Positions 9,691 to 19,000 are shown, counted from the first letter of the stretch. The stretch: DNA of 64,000 bases from Trabulsiella odontotermitis (GCF_030053895.1 NZ_CP125781.1:2046001-2110000), one strand, 5' to 3'. Notes: generated from the sequence alone by a model not told the origin. Translations and numbers: made by a program.

Positions 9691-10737
9691 TTAACGACCT
9701 GCTTTCAGCTTCTGGTAATAATCCTCATAAAGACGGCTGGCATCGCCAACGTCATTCTGCCATTCGCCATGTTTAATGGTTTCCGCATCCGGATAAAGTG
9801 ACTTGTCGTTCGCCACTTCCGGGCTCAGCAGTTTTCGCGCGGCCAGGTTTGGTGTCGGGTAGCCAATGGTTTCCGCTACCTGCTTTGCCACATCCGGGCG
9901 CAGCAGGAAGTTAATCAGCTTCAGCGCGCCATCGACGTTTTTCGCATTGGCCGGGATCGCGAGGCTGTCCATCCAGAAAATACCGCCTTCCTGTGGCCAG
10001 ACCACCTCCAGTGGCGTGCCTGCCTGGCGCGCCACCCACGCAGAGCCGTTCCACACCATGCCCAGATTCACTTCGCCTTCCATGTACGGATTCGCCGGGT
10101 TATCGGAGTTGAACGCCGCCACATTCGGCATCAGCTTTTTCAGCTCGTTGTAAGCCGCTTCAATCTCTTTAGGGTCAGTGGTGTTACCGGAAAGCCCCAG
10201 TTTACGCAGCGCCACCTGGAAGACTTCACGCGCATCGTCGGTCAGCAGCAGGCTGCCTTTGTATTCCGGTTTCCACAGGTCAGCCCAACGAGTGACGGTT
10301 TTCGGGTCAATCGCGTCGCTGTTTACACCAATGGTGGTCGCGCCCCAGATATAGGGGATGGAATAGTCGTTGTTCGGGTCGAACGGTTTGTTGAGCATTT
10401 CCGGATCGAGATTATGGAAGTTGGTCAGCTTCGTTTTATCGATCTTCTGAATCATGCCCTCTTTGCGCATTTTGTCGACAAAATAGGTGGATGGCACCAC
10501 CAGATCGTACGCGCCGTCTTTATAGGTTTTGAGCTTGGCGTACATGGTTTCATTCGATTCATAGGTCGAATAGATAACCTTGATGCCCGTCTCTTTAGTG
10601 AATTGCTCCAGCAGGCCCGGCGGCACATATTCCGTCCAGTTGTAGAAATAGAGCGTTTTGCTGTCGTCCGCGTGCGCAGCGCTCATGCCCAGTGCGAGAG
10701 CGCCTGCCGCGAGCAGGTGGCGTGACCATTTTTTCAT
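9691..10737 (-). CDS. potD: Spermidine/putrescine periplasmic binding protein PotD
   Basis: PotD is the periplasmic receptor that delivers spermidine, and less well putrescine, to PotABC. It has 348 residues, as in E. coli. A Sec signal peptide is visible: MKKWSRHLLAAGALALGMSAAHA, with cleavage before DDSKTLYFYNWTEY. The polyamine-binding aromatic and acidic residues appear in YNWTEYVPP and in WNGSAW. It is the last gene of potABCD, 25 bases after potC. Confidence 0.97.
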   Translation of the reverse strand: MKKWSRHLLAAGALALGMSAAHADDSKTLYFYNWTEYVPPGLLEQFTKETGIKVIYSTYESNETMYAKLKTYKDGAYDLVVPSTYFVDKMRKEGMIQKIDKTKLTNFHNLDPEMLNKPFDPNNDYSIPYIWGATTIGVNSDAIDPKTVTRWADLWKPEYKGSLLLTDDAREVFQVALRKLGLSGNTTDPKEIEAAYNELKKLMPNVAAFNSDNPANPYMEGEVNLGMVWNGSAWVARQAGTPLEVVWPQEGGIFWMDSLAIPANAKNVDGALKLINFLLRPDVAKQVAETIGYPTPNLAARKLLSPEVANDKSLYPDAETIKHGEWQNDVGDASRLYEDYYQKLKAGR

Positions 10738-10762
10738 ATTAACGTCCCCTGAATAGCGAGCC

Positions 10763-11542
10763 TTACAGGCTCTTTGTTTTATCTCGAGCAATAACCTGGC
10801 TGGCAATCACCATCACCAGCGACAGAACCAACAGAATGGTCGCCAGCGCATTCACCTCGGGTGACACGCCAACTTTCACCATTGAGTAAATTTTCAATGG
10901 CAGAATTTCATAACCCGGCCCGGTGACGAATGACGACACGACAACATCGTCCATCGACAGGGTAAAACTCAGCAGCCAGCCCGCCGCCACGGCAGGCATT
11001 GCCAACGGCAGAATGATTTTGCGCAGAATGGTTATCTCGCTGGCGCCAAGATCTTTCGCTGCTTCCAGCATCCGCACATCAAAACCGTTCAGCCGCGAAA
11101 AGACCGTCACTACCACGAAGGGCAGGCAGAAGGTGATGTGCGAAAACAGCAGCGACCAGAAGCCTAACTGAATGCCCAGCAGCATAAACAGCACCAGCAG
11201 AGAAATTGCCATCACGATATCCGGCGACATCATCACTACAAACAGCATGCCACTGACGAAAGGTTTACCGCGAAAACGGTAGCGATACAGTGCGACGGCG
11301 GTGAGCGAGCCGATCAGCGTCGCAAAAGTAGCGGAGAACACCGCCATGGTCAGCGAATGTTGAGCGGCCTGCAGCAGGCTGTCGTTGTTCAGCAGCAGGT
11401 TATACCAGTCGGTGGTAAAGCCCTGCCAGTTGATCCCGAAGCGCGAACGGTTAAACGAGTTCACGATGAGGATAATAATCGGGATATACAGGTAAGCGTA
11501 AATGGCGGTCATGAAACCGCCGCGAAGCAGTCGACCGATCAT
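10763..11542 (-). CDS. potC: Spermidine/putrescine ABC transporter permease PotC
   Basis: PotC is one of the two inner membrane channel subunits of the PotABCD polyamine importer. The protein has 259 residues, slightly shorter than E. coli PotC (264). Six membrane segments are expected; the permease coupling motif EAAKDLGASEITILRKIILP is at about residues 165-184. The start overlaps the potB stop by 4 bases (ATGA), showing translational coupling. Confidence 0.96.
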   Translation of the reverse strand: MIGRLLRGGFMTAIYAYLYIPIIILIVNSFNRSRFGINWQGFTTDWYNLLLNNDSLLQAAQHSLTMAVFSATFATLIGSLTAVALYRYRFRGKPFVSGMLFVVMMSPDIVMAISLLVLFMLLGIQLGFWSLLFSHITFCLPFVVVTVFSRLNGFDVRMLEAAKDLGASEITILRKIILPLAMPAVAAGWLLSFTLSMDDVVVSSFVTGPGYEILPLKIYSMVKVGVSPEVNALATILLVLSLVMVIASQVIARDKTKSL

Positions 11543-12396
11543 TCCAGTTCCACCTTTTTATTCAGCATGCGTGAGACGCGCCAGTACACCAGCAGCATCA
11601 GCCCCATTACCACTGTCAGCGTGATGCTGGTAGCGGCACCGAACGGCCAGTCGCGGATATTGAGGAACTGGCTCTTGATCACGTTGCCAATGAGCAGGTT
11701 TTTCGCGCCGCCCATCAGGTCGGATACATAGAACAGCCCCATTGCCGGAAGCATCACCAGCAGGCAGCCGGCAACAATTCCCGGCATGGTCAACGGAATG
11801 ATGATCCGGGCGAAGGTCTGGAACTTGCTGGCACCCAGATCCCTCGCCGCTTCCAGCAACGGTTTATCCAGTTTTTCAATGCTGGAGTAGAGCGGCATCA
11901 CCATAAACGGCAGCAGAATATAGACCAGTCCGATAATTACCGCGCCGGGGGTATACATGATGCGCATCGGCGTATCAATAATGCCCAGCCACAGCAGAAA
12001 CTCGTTGAGATAGCCTTTGGTACTGAGGAAAATTTTCAGGCCATAGATGCGGATCAGCGAGTTAGTCCAGAACGGGACAATCAGCAGAAACAGCAGCAGA
12101 GGCCGGACTTTCTTCGGCAGCTTAACCAGAAACCAGGCGAAGGGGTAACCCAGCACCAGACAGGCGAGGGTAGCGATCACCGCCATATTCAGCGAGTGCA
12201 GCAGCACATCAAAATAAAGCGGATCGAGCAGGCGCGTGTAGTTGTCCAGTGTAAAGACCAGGCTGACGAAACTGGCGTCGTCGCGGGTCAAAAAACTGGT
12301 GCCAATGATCATCAGGTTAGGCAGGAAAACAAACAACACAAGCCAACCGACAATAGTGACAATCACCACATTCTGGAATTTACTTGTGTTCTTCAT
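11539..12396 (-). CDS. potB: Spermidine/putrescine ABC transporter permease PotB
   Basis: PotB pairs with PotC to form the polyamine channel. The frame from ATG 12396 gives 285 residues. E. coli PotB is listed as 275 or 285 depending on the start used. The EAA coupling motif reads EAARDLGASKFQTFARIIIP near residue 190. Six membrane segments are visible. The start lies inside the last codons of potA (17-base overlap), and the stop overlaps potC. Confidence 0.96.
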   Translation of the reverse strand: MKNTSKFQNVVIVTIVGWLVLFVFLPNLMIIGTSFLTRDDASFVSLVFTLDNYTRLLDPLYFDVLLHSLNMAVIATLACLVLGYPFAWFLVKLPKKVRPLLLFLLIVPFWTNSLIRIYGLKIFLSTKGYLNEFLLWLGIIDTPMRIMYTPGAVIIGLVYILLPFMVMPLYSSIEKLDKPLLEAARDLGASKFQTFARIIIPLTMPGIVAGCLLVMLPAMGLFYVSDLMGGAKNLLIGNVIKSQFLNIRDWPFGAATSITLTVVMGLMLLVYWRVSRMLNKKVELE

Positions 12397-13498
12397 CAGC
12401 CAGTACCACCTCCCAGCTCTCTACCCAGTTGATCGCCATTTTTTGATCGAGGGAGTGGTCAAAATCCGGGTCGTCTTCGTTGAAGAACTCACTGACCAGC
12501 ACCATTTTGCCGCTTTCCAGTTCGACGACTGATTCCAGCGTCATGCCCTTGTAGTTGCGCTCGCGCACGTAACCGATCAACCCTTCGATGTGGTTGTCAT
12601 GGTTGATTTCATCGACGCGTAAATCTTCCGGGCGCAACAGCACATTCAGCTTCTGGCCTTTTTCAACCGAAAAATTGACGTAGATATTACACTCGCGGCC
12701 TTCCACGTTCGCGCGAACGCGGTTTTCGTCGAGACGCTCAATCACCGTGGCGTCGAAGTGGTTAATTTCGCCAATGAAGCTGGCGACAAACAGGTTTTTC
12801 GGCTCTTCATAGATTTCACGCGGCGAGCCGTCCTGCTCAATGCGACCGTCGCGCATCACCACGATGCGGTCAGACATGGTCAGCGCCTCTTCCTGATCGT
12901 GAGTCACAAACACGAAGGTGATGCCAAGCTTACGTTGCAGCGCTTTGAGTTCGTTCTGCATCTGCTTGCGCAGTTTATAGTCGAGCGCGGAGAGGGATTC
13001 ATCAAGCAGCAGCAGGCGGGGTTTGTTGACCACGGCGCGGGCAATTGCCACTCGCTGTTGTTGACCGCCGGAGAGCTGGTGCGGTTTACGCTGGGCGAAT
13101 TCTTCGAGCTGCACCATCCGCAGGGCGTCGGTCACGCGCGCAGGGATTTCAGCCGCTGGCGTCTTTTGCATTCGCAGGCCGAAGGCGACGTTTTCAAAAA
13201 CCGTCATGTGCGGGAACAGCGCGTAACTCTGGAAAACGGTGTTGACGTGGCGATCTTCAGCGGGCACATCAGTGATATCCTGACCTTCAAGGTGGATCCT
13301 GCCAGCATCGACATTTTCCAGCCCCGCAATCAGGCGCAGTACCGTTGTTTTACCGCAGCCAGAAGGCCCCAGCAGGGTGAGAAATTCACCGTTTTTGATG
13401 GTCAGGTTCAAATCTGCAATGACCGTTTTCCCATCAAAGCTTTTGCAAATCCCCGCCAGGTGTACCAGCGGTGATAGCGAACACGGTTGTGTAGTCAA
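12380..13498 (-). CDS. potA: Spermidine/putrescine ABC transporter ATPase PotA (start unusual)
   Basis: PotA drives polyamine import by PotBC. Motifs are Walker A GPSGCGKTT, signature LSGGQQQRVAIARAV, Walker B LLLLDESLSALD and H-loop VFVTHDQEEAL; a C-terminal regulatory TOBE-like domain follows. E. coli PotA has 378 residues beginning MGQSKKL. Here the codon before GQSKKL (13514-13516) reads AAG, not ATG. The nearest usable start is TTG at 13498 (372 residues), with GGACAGAG about 7 bases upstream; GTG at 13561 is an alternative. An ATG at 13630 lies upstream of the likely promoter and is unlikely. The coding region is otherwise intact and heads potABCD. Confidence 0.9.
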   Translation of the reverse strand: MTTQPCSLSPLVHLAGICKSFDGKTVIADLNLTIKNGEFLTLLGPSGCGKTTVLRLIAGLENVDAGRIHLEGQDITDVPAEDRHVNTVFQSYALFPHMTVFENVAFGLRMQKTPAAEIPARVTDALRMVQLEEFAQRKPHQLSGGQQQRVAIARAVVNKPRLLLLDESLSALDYKLRKQMQNELKALQRKLGITFVFVTHDQEEALTMSDRIVVMRDGRIEQDGSPREIYEEPKNLFVASFIGEINHFDATVIERLDENRVRANVEGRECNIYVNFSVEKGQKLNVLLRPEDLRVDEINHDNHIEGLIGYVRERNYKGMTLESVVELESGKMVLVSEFFNEDDPDFDHSLDQKMAINWVESWEVVLADEEHK

Positions 13499-13587
13499 TT
13501 TTTTACTCTGTCCCTTATCAACGCAACGGAAATTGCCGATGCGGGGTGCGTGGTTAACCACCTTGGTGACTCTTAATGAGGGCGGAC

Positions 13588-13616
13588 ATTCTACGGCAAA
13601 CCACAGCAATCGCCAA
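13588..13616 (-). promoter_or_regulatory. Predicted sigma-70 promoter of potABCD
   Basis: On the minus strand, TTGGCG (13616-13611) and TAGAAT (13593-13588) are separated by 17 bases, an excellent sigma-70 match. Transcription would begin near 13580, about 80 bases before the proposed potA start. Confidence 0.65.
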
Positions 13617-13763
13617 TCCTTGTTATACATTGATAAGCGACCTTTATTTCATTTCATCGTGGAATGAAAAAAAATGGCGCTTGCAGGTCTAAAAGTGACC
13701 TGACGCAATATTTGTGTTTTCGCGCTTCTTGATAATGTTGTCACAAAAAATGAGGGTGACTAC

Positions 13764-14987
13764 ATGGATAAATTACTTGAGCGTTTTTTACAGTACGTTT
13801 CTCTGGATACGCAGTCTAAGCCTGGCGTGCGCCAGGTACCGAGCACGGAAGGACAGTGGAAGCTGTTGCGCTTGCTCAAAGAGCAGCTGGAAGAGATGGG
13901 ACTGGTTAACGTCACCCTGAGCGATAAAGGCACCGTGATGGGGACGCTGTCCGCCAATGTGCCAGGTGATATCCCGGCGATTGGATTTATTTCCCACGTC
14001 GATACATCACCTGATTTCAGTGGGAAAAACGTCAATCCGCAGATCGTCGAGAACTATCGCGGCGGCGATATCGCCCTCGGTATTGGCGACGAAGTGCTTT
14101 CACCGGTGATGTTCCCGGTATTGCATCACCTTCTGGGCCAGACGCTAATCACCACCGACGGCAAGACGCTGCTGGGGGCTGATGACAAAGCCGGTGTTGC
14201 GGAAATCATGACCGCGCTGGCTATCCTGAAAGGGAAGAACATTCCCCATGGTGATATTCGTGTCGCGTTTACCCCGGATGAAGAAGTCGGGAAAGGGGCG
14301 AAGTTTTTTGACGTTCCCGCATTTGGCGCGCAATGGGCATATACCGTGGATGGCGGCGGCGTTGGTGAACTGGAATATGAAAACTTCAACGCGGCGTCGG
14401 TGACCATCAAAATTGTCGGTAATAACGTTCACCCCGGTACTGCAAAAGGGGTAATGGTTAACGCCCTGACGCTGGCGACGCGCATTCATTCTGAAGTACC
14501 GACGGATGAAACCCCTGAAACCACAGAAGGTTACGAAGGGTTTTATCATCTCGCCAGCATCAAAGGTTCGGTGGATCGCGCTGAAATGCATTACATCATC
14601 CGCGATTTTGACCGTAAGGAGTTTGAAGCGCGCAAACGTAAGATGATGGAGATCGCCAAAAAAGTCGGTAAAGGTCTGCATCCGGACTGTTACATCGAAC
14701 TGGTGATTGAAGACAGTTATTACAACATGCGCGATAAAGTCATGGAGCATCCGCATATTCTGGAGATTGCCCGCCAGGCGATGCAGGATTGCGACATCGA
14801 ACCGCAACTGAAACCCATTCGCGGCGGCACCGATGGTGCGCAGCTCTCTTTCATGGGGCTGCCATGCCCGAACCTGTTTACCGGTGGATATAACTACCAC
14901 GGCAAGCACGAGTTCGTGACGCTGGAAGGGATGGAAAAAGCGGTGCAGGTGATTGTGCGAATCGCCGAGTTAACCACAAAGCATTAA
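13764..14987 (+). CDS. pepT: Peptidase T (tripeptide aminopeptidase)
   Basis: PepT is a zinc aminopeptidase of the M20 family that cuts the N-terminal residue from tripeptides in the cytoplasm. It has 407 residues (E. coli 408). Metal and catalytic motifs are HVDTSPDFSG near residue 78, GADDKAG near 140, and DEEVGKGAKFF near 173; the conserved GGTDGAQLSF lies near 353. A TGAGGGTG ribosome site precedes the ATG at 13764. It is divergent from potABCD. In Salmonella the gene is anaerobically induced through FNR; no full FNR box was found here. Confidence 0.97.
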   Translation: MDKLLERFLQYVSLDTQSKPGVRQVPSTEGQWKLLRLLKEQLEEMGLVNVTLSDKGTVMGTLSANVPGDIPAIGFISHVDTSPDFSGKNVNPQIVENYRGGDIALGIGDEVLSPVMFPVLHHLLGQTLITTDGKTLLGADDKAGVAEIMTALAILKGKNIPHGDIRVAFTPDEEVGKGAKFFDVPAFGAQWAYTVDGGGVGELEYENFNAASVTIKIVGNNVHPGTAKGVMVNALTLATRIHSEVPTDETPETTEGYEGFYHLASIKGSVDRAEMHYIIRDFDRKEFEARKRKMMEIAKKVGKGLHPDCYIELVIEDSYYNMRDKVMEHPHILEIARQAMQDCDIEPQLKPIRGGTDGAQLSFMGLPCPNLFTGGYNYHGKHEFVTLEGMEKAVQVIVRIAELTTKH

Positions 14988-15000
14988 CGCTAAATATAAC

Positions 15001-15031
15001 GTAGGCCCGGTAAGCGTAGCGCCACCGGGCA
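15001..15031. repeat. REP element 1, upstream of the REP transposase gene
   Basis: A 31-base imperfect palindrome beginning GTAGGCCCGG and ending CCACCGGGCA, just after pepT. It is identical to the copy at 15590-15620 and is the reverse complement of the copy at 15546-15575. Confidence 0.85.
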
Positions 15032-15050
15032 AAAGGCAAGGATGCGCTGC

Positions 15051-15542
15051 ATGTCAAATTATCGCCGTTCATACGTTAATGGCGGCACCTGGTTTTTCAC
15101 TGTTAATCTGCAAAATCGACAAAGCGATTTGTTGATACGCCACATTCAGACGCTCCGTGACGCGGTTCGCTCTGTTAAACGGCAGAAATCATTCAGGATT
15201 AACGCCTGGGTGATTTTGCCGGAACATATGCACTGTATCTGGACGCTACCAGAAAATGACAGCGACTATTCCGGTCGCTGGCGAGATATTAAGAAGACGT
15301 TCACCAAAGGAATCAATGCTTCCGGTATCTGGCAACCACGGTTTTGGGAACACACCATTCGCAATGAAACGGATTACAGACGACACATGGATTATGTCTA
15401 TATCAACCCGGTAAAACATGGCTGGGCTCGTCTCGTCAAGGAATGGCCCTATTCAACGTTTCATCGTGACGTCCGGTATGGACTATACCCGGAAGACTGG
15501 GCAGGCGAAGTGGACAGTATGGATGCGGGAGAGCGGAAGTAA
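15051..15542 (+). CDS. rayT: REP-associated tyrosine transposase (RayT/TnpA-REP)
   Basis: This is a single-copy Y1/HUH-type transposase domain protein of the RAYT family, which binds and cleaves REP palindromes. The 163-residue product resembles E. coli RayT (YafM, 165 residues). The HUH pair is visible as PEHMHCIWTLP near residue 55, and the catalytic Tyr is expected in DYVYINPVKHG near 120. The N-terminus MSNYRRSYVNGGTWFFTVNL is typical; an in-frame ATG three codons earlier is less likely. REP palindromes lie on both sides, as expected for this domesticated family. The gene sits between pepT and roxA. Confidence 0.9.
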   Translation: MSNYRRSYVNGGTWFFTVNLQNRQSDLLIRHIQTLRDAVRSVKRQKSFRINAWVILPEHMHCIWTLPENDSDYSGRWRDIKKTFTKGINASGIWQPRFWEHTIRNETDYRRHMDYVYINPVKHGWARLVKEWPYSTFHRDVRYGLYPEDWAGEVDSMDAGERK

Positions 15543-15545
15543 AAC

Positions 15546-15620
15546 GCCCGGTGGCGCTACGCTTACCGGGCCTACAATACTAAGTTCAGGTAGGCCCGGT
15601 AAGCGTAGCGCCACCGGGCA
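15546..15620. repeat. REP elements 2 and 3 (BIME-like pair)
   Basis: Two REP units: 15546-15575 in one orientation and 15590-15620 in the opposite one, 14 bases apart. Their inverted pairing makes a BIME-like module directly downstream of the transposase gene and before the convergent roxA 3' end. Confidence 0.85.
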
Positions 15621-15655
15621 AAAGAATACGACAATACTATGCGTGGCTGGTGGGT

Positions 15656-16777
15656 TTAATCCTCAAAAAACCAGTAGCCGCTGTTGACCAGCGCGGCGAG
15701 CATGGCGAGGAACGGCGGATCCTCCAGCGCATCGCCAAAGTGGCTGTCGTTCAGCACGATATGGCTGGCCAGCGCTTCCAGCGCCGGACGATGCGGCGAG
15801 TCAATCTTCTCACCATTCACGTAAACCTCGCCGTCAATGCGCAGTACGCGCAAGCCGCCGAGACGTACCAGCTTGTCGCCTTGCTTCAGCGCGTCGTAAA
15901 TCTCATCGGGCTGATAGGGCGGTTCTGGCGGGGCGACATCCAGCTCGTGACGGGACTGGGTAACAAACTCGCCAAACCACTGGTTAAAGTGCTCAGGCTG
16001 GTTAATCAGCGACAGCATCATGTCGCGCAGGCGATCGAGTTCTGACGGCAGGATATCCGCAGGGTGATCGCGCGATGGCACGTCAGGGTCGGTATAGCGC
16101 AGGCTACCCAGCTCACGTTGCAGCACGTAGTCGGCAAAACCGCTGATCATTTCCCGGCCGCTCGGCGCGCGGAAACCGACGGAGTAGTTCAGCGAATTCT
16201 CCAGCGAATAACCTTCGTGCGGGAATCCTGGCGGTATGTAGAGAATGTCGCCGGGCTCCATCTCTTCATCAATGATGGCTTCAAATGGATCCACCTGCAG
16301 CAGGTCAGGATGCGGGCAGTGCTGTTTCATCGGCACTTTTTCGCCCACGCGCCAGCGACGGCGCCCGGTACCCTGAATAATAAAGACATCATACTGATCG
16401 AGGTGCGGACCCACGCCGCCGCCGGGCACGGAGAAAGAGATCATCAGATCGTCGATTCGCCAGTCAGGCAGGGCGCGGAAAGGGCGCATCAGCGCGGCAG
16501 TGGGTTCATGCCAGTTGTTGACCGCCTGGACCAGCAGCGACCAGTTGCTTTCACCCAGATGATCATAACTCTCGAACGGGCCATGGCTGACCTGCCATTT
16601 GCCGTCGAGGTGGCTGACCAGACGACTGTCGACTTCGCTTTCCATCGCCAGCCCCGCCAGCTCATCAGGGGTGATGGGATCGAGAAAATTAGCAATGCCC
16701 CGCTTTAACACCACCGGACGTTTTTGCCAGTAGCGTTCGATAAAGTCGGGCCAGTTGAGTGTTAAGTGATAGTCCAT
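15656..16777 (-). CDS. roxA: Ribosomal protein uL16 arginine 3-hydroxylase RoxA (YcfD)
   Basis: RoxA is a JmjC-type, Fe(II)- and 2-oxoglutarate-dependent oxygenase that hydroxylates an arginine of ribosomal protein uL16. The protein has 373 residues, the same as E. coli. Iron ligands appear in HLDQYDVFIIQG (HxD) and in IPPGFPHEGYS (distal His). A winged-helix C-terminal domain follows. The start at 16777 gives the conserved MDYHLTLNWPDFIERYW; the frame remains open upstream without conservation. It is on the same strand as phoPQ but separated from phoQ by 82 bases. Confidence 0.96.
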   Translation of the reverse strand: MDYHLTLNWPDFIERYWQKRPVVLKRGIANFLDPITPDELAGLAMESEVDSRLVSHLDGKWQVSHGPFESYDHLGESNWSLLVQAVNNWHEPTAALMRPFRALPDWRIDDLMISFSVPGGGVGPHLDQYDVFIIQGTGRRRWRVGEKVPMKQHCPHPDLLQVDPFEAIIDEEMEPGDILYIPPGFPHEGYSLENSLNYSVGFRAPSGREMISGFADYVLQRELGSLRYTDPDVPSRDHPADILPSELDRLRDMMLSLINQPEHFNQWFGEFVTQSRHELDVAPPEPPYQPDEIYDALKQGDKLVRLGGLRVLRIDGEVYVNGEKIDSPHRPALEALASHIVLNDSHFGDALEDPPFLAMLAALVNSGYWFFED

Positions 16778-16859
16778 ATTTATGATTCCGCAGGCAGGTA
16801 GCTGAGACGGATTATAACGGAACCTGCTGCAGAACGATGCAGGCATCGTTAAATTTATG

Positions 16860-18329
16860 TCATGCGGATGTTTCTTTGCTTCCGCTGTGCTGGCGGCCAA
16901 AAATCACTTCCATACGTGCGCCGCCCAGCAGGCTGTCGCCGGCGCTGATGCTGCCGTCGTATTGTTCAGCGATTTCACGTGCCACAGAAAGCCCGACGCC
17001 CTGGCCGGGGCGCAGCGTATCTGCCCGCTGGCCGCGGTCAAACACCAGCGTGCGCTTGTTGCGCGGGATGCCGGGGCCATCATCTTCAACAATAATATGC
17101 AGATGATCGTCCGTCTGGCGCGCCGAGACCTCAACAAACTCAAGGCAATATTTACAGGCGTTATCCAGCACGTTGCCCATCACTTCCATAAAGTCATTTT
17201 TCTCGCCGACAAAGCTGGTTTCTGGCGAGATATCGAGCGAGATATTTACGCCTTTGCGCTGGTAAACCTTATTGAGCGCTGAGGTGAGATTATCAAGCAG
17301 TGGCGCCACAGGGTGCAGCTCACGGCTGAGGATCCCGGTGCCGCCACGCATGCTGGCGCGATGAAGAAAGTAACCAATCTGCTGCGAGATGCGGCTTATC
17401 TGCTCCAGCATCACCGATTCTGCCTCGTTAACCGCCAGTTTTTCACTGCGCAACGAGCGCAGCGTGCTCTGTAGCACGGCCAGCGGTGTTTTCAGACTGT
17501 GGGTCAGATCGGTCAGCGTGGTGCGGTATTTGTCATAGCGCTCGCGCTCGCTCTTCAGTAGACGGTTCAGGTTTTGTACCAGGCTGGTGAGTTCTCGGGT
17601 GGTTTCCGGGTTCAGCGCCTCGCGGTGATGTTCTTCCAGTTCGCGCACTTCCCGAGCCAGCGCTTCGATGGGGCGCAGGCTCCACCACGCTGCCAGCCAT
17701 AAGAGCGGGATCACCAGCAACAGATTGGCGGCCAGTACGTACACAAACCAGCTCCACACCATGTACGAACGCTTAAGTTCGATAGGGATGGTATCGACCA
17801 CTACAATCGTCAGCTCCGGCATGCGGGCAGTGGCAGGGTAGATATTTACCGCCACCGAGTGGGTCATTTCTGAGTCGTCATGATCTTCACGGATTTCATT
17901 AAGCTGCTGCTGAACTTCGTGATCACTGCGAATCAACGCGCTGCTGGCGTTAATATTCGCTTCTATCTCGTGAAAACCATTGGTTTTCAGCCAGTCCGGA
18001 CTGATGCGCTCGACCAGCCACGGCACGTCCTGTTGCATCCACAGCAGTTTGCCCTGTTTATCGTAAATCAGCGCCATGGTGGGGCTTTGCAGGCTGAGAT
18101 TTTCGGGCACCTCAACACTGACCTTGCCGTTTTCCCATTTCGCCAGTGTATAGAAGAGATTACTTTCGCCGCGTAACAGACGGAAGGTGGTTTTATCGAA
18201 GCTGACGCTGTAGCCGACAAGCGCCACCATTCCGTACGCCAGCGACAGCACCAGCACCACGGCGGCAGTGGCAAGCAGAAAGCGGATGCGCAGGGAGAGC
18301 GGCAGAAAATGCCGTAACAGTCTGCCCAT
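16860..18329 (-). CDS. phoQ: Sensor histidine kinase PhoQ
   Basis: PhoQ senses low Mg2+, acid pH and cationic peptides and controls PhoP phosphorylation. The protein has 489 residues (486 in E. coli). Two membrane segments (about 17-40 and 193-215) bracket a periplasmic sensor domain with the acidic patch EDHDDSE near residue 149. HAMP is followed by the phospho-acceptor His277 in LTHSLKTPL. Kinase boxes are NVLDNACKYC (N), EDDGPGIP (G1) and GQGVGLSV (G2). The start shares one base with the phoP stop. Confidence 0.97.
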   Translation of the reverse strand: MGRLLRHFLPLSLRIRFLLATAAVVLVLSLAYGMVALVGYSVSFDKTTFRLLRGESNLFYTLAKWENGKVSVEVPENLSLQSPTMALIYDKQGKLLWMQQDVPWLVERISPDWLKTNGFHEIEANINASSALIRSDHEVQQQLNEIREDHDDSEMTHSVAVNIYPATARMPELTIVVVDTIPIELKRSYMVWSWFVYVLAANLLLVIPLLWLAAWWSLRPIEALAREVRELEEHHREALNPETTRELTSLVQNLNRLLKSERERYDKYRTTLTDLTHSLKTPLAVLQSTLRSLRSEKLAVNEAESVMLEQISRISQQIGYFLHRASMRGGTGILSRELHPVAPLLDNLTSALNKVYQRKGVNISLDISPETSFVGEKNDFMEVMGNVLDNACKYCLEFVEVSARQTDDHLHIIVEDDGPGIPRNKRTLVFDRGQRADTLRPGQGVGLSVAREIAEQYDGSISAGDSLLGGARMEVIFGRQHSGSKETSA

Positions 18330-19000
18330 CAGCGAAGTTCGAACAGATAACCCTGGCCGCGCACGGTGGTGATCACGTCGTGCGGATACTGTGCCTGGAT
18401 TTTTTTCCGCAGACGCCCCATCAGCACATCAATGGTATGGCTCTCGCGCAATTCCGCATCAGGATAGAGCTGCAGCATCAGCGAATCTTTACTGACCACT
18501 TTGCCGCTGTTGCGGATCAGCGTTTCCATGATGGTGTATTCAAAAGCGGTCAGTTTGATCACCTCGTCGCTAATCGACAGTTCGCGACGCGACAGATCCA
18601 CCTGAAACGGCGGCATGGAGATCACCTGCGATGCCAGCCCGCTGTTGCGGCGCATCAGCGCCTGGATCCGTGCAGCCACTTCTTCAATATGAAACGGTTT
18701 GGTGACGTAATCGTCCGCCCCGGCGCTCAGCACTTCGACTTTATCCTGCCAGCCTTCCCGTGCGGTCAGCACCAGCACCGGCAATGAAACGTCGTGGCTA
18801 CGCCAGCGGCGAATGAGCGACAGGCCGTCTTCGTCCGGCAGCCCGAGGTCAACAATAGCGATATCAGGAAGGTGTTCGCCGAGATAGTAATCCGCTTCTC
18901 TGGCGTCTTCTGCGGCATCCACCTGATGCCCCATTTCCTGGAGTTGTACCTTGAGGTGATGGCGTAACAGGGCGTTATCCTCAACAACGAGCACGCGCAT
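18329..19000 (-). CDS. phoP: Response regulator PhoP
   Basis: PhoP is the OmpR-family regulator of Mg2+ and virulence genes. It has 223 residues, as in E. coli. The phospho-acceptor is Asp51 in IVDLGLPDEDG, the conserved Lys is in DDYVTKPFH, and the winged-helix domain ends in VRGQGYLFELR. The ATG at 19000 gives the conserved MRVLVVEDNALLR; the frame extends upstream without support. A PhoP box upstream indicates autoregulation. Confidence 0.98.
   Translation of the reverse strand: MRVLVVEDNALLRHHLKVQLQEMGHQVDAAEDAREADYYLGEHLPDIAIVDLGLPDEDGLSLIRRWRSHDVSLPVLVLTAREGWQDKVEVLSAGADDYVTKPFHIEEVAARIQALMRRNSGLASQVISMPPFQVDLSRRELSISDEVIKLTAFEYTIMETLIRNSGKVVSKDSLMLQLYPDAELRESHTIDVLMGRLRKKIQAQYPHDVITTVRGQGYLFELR

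Noticed and set aside
12380..13630. A longer PotA starting at ATG 13630
   Set aside because: The predicted promoter (13588-13616) lies downstream of that ATG, and the added residues are not found in other PotA proteins.
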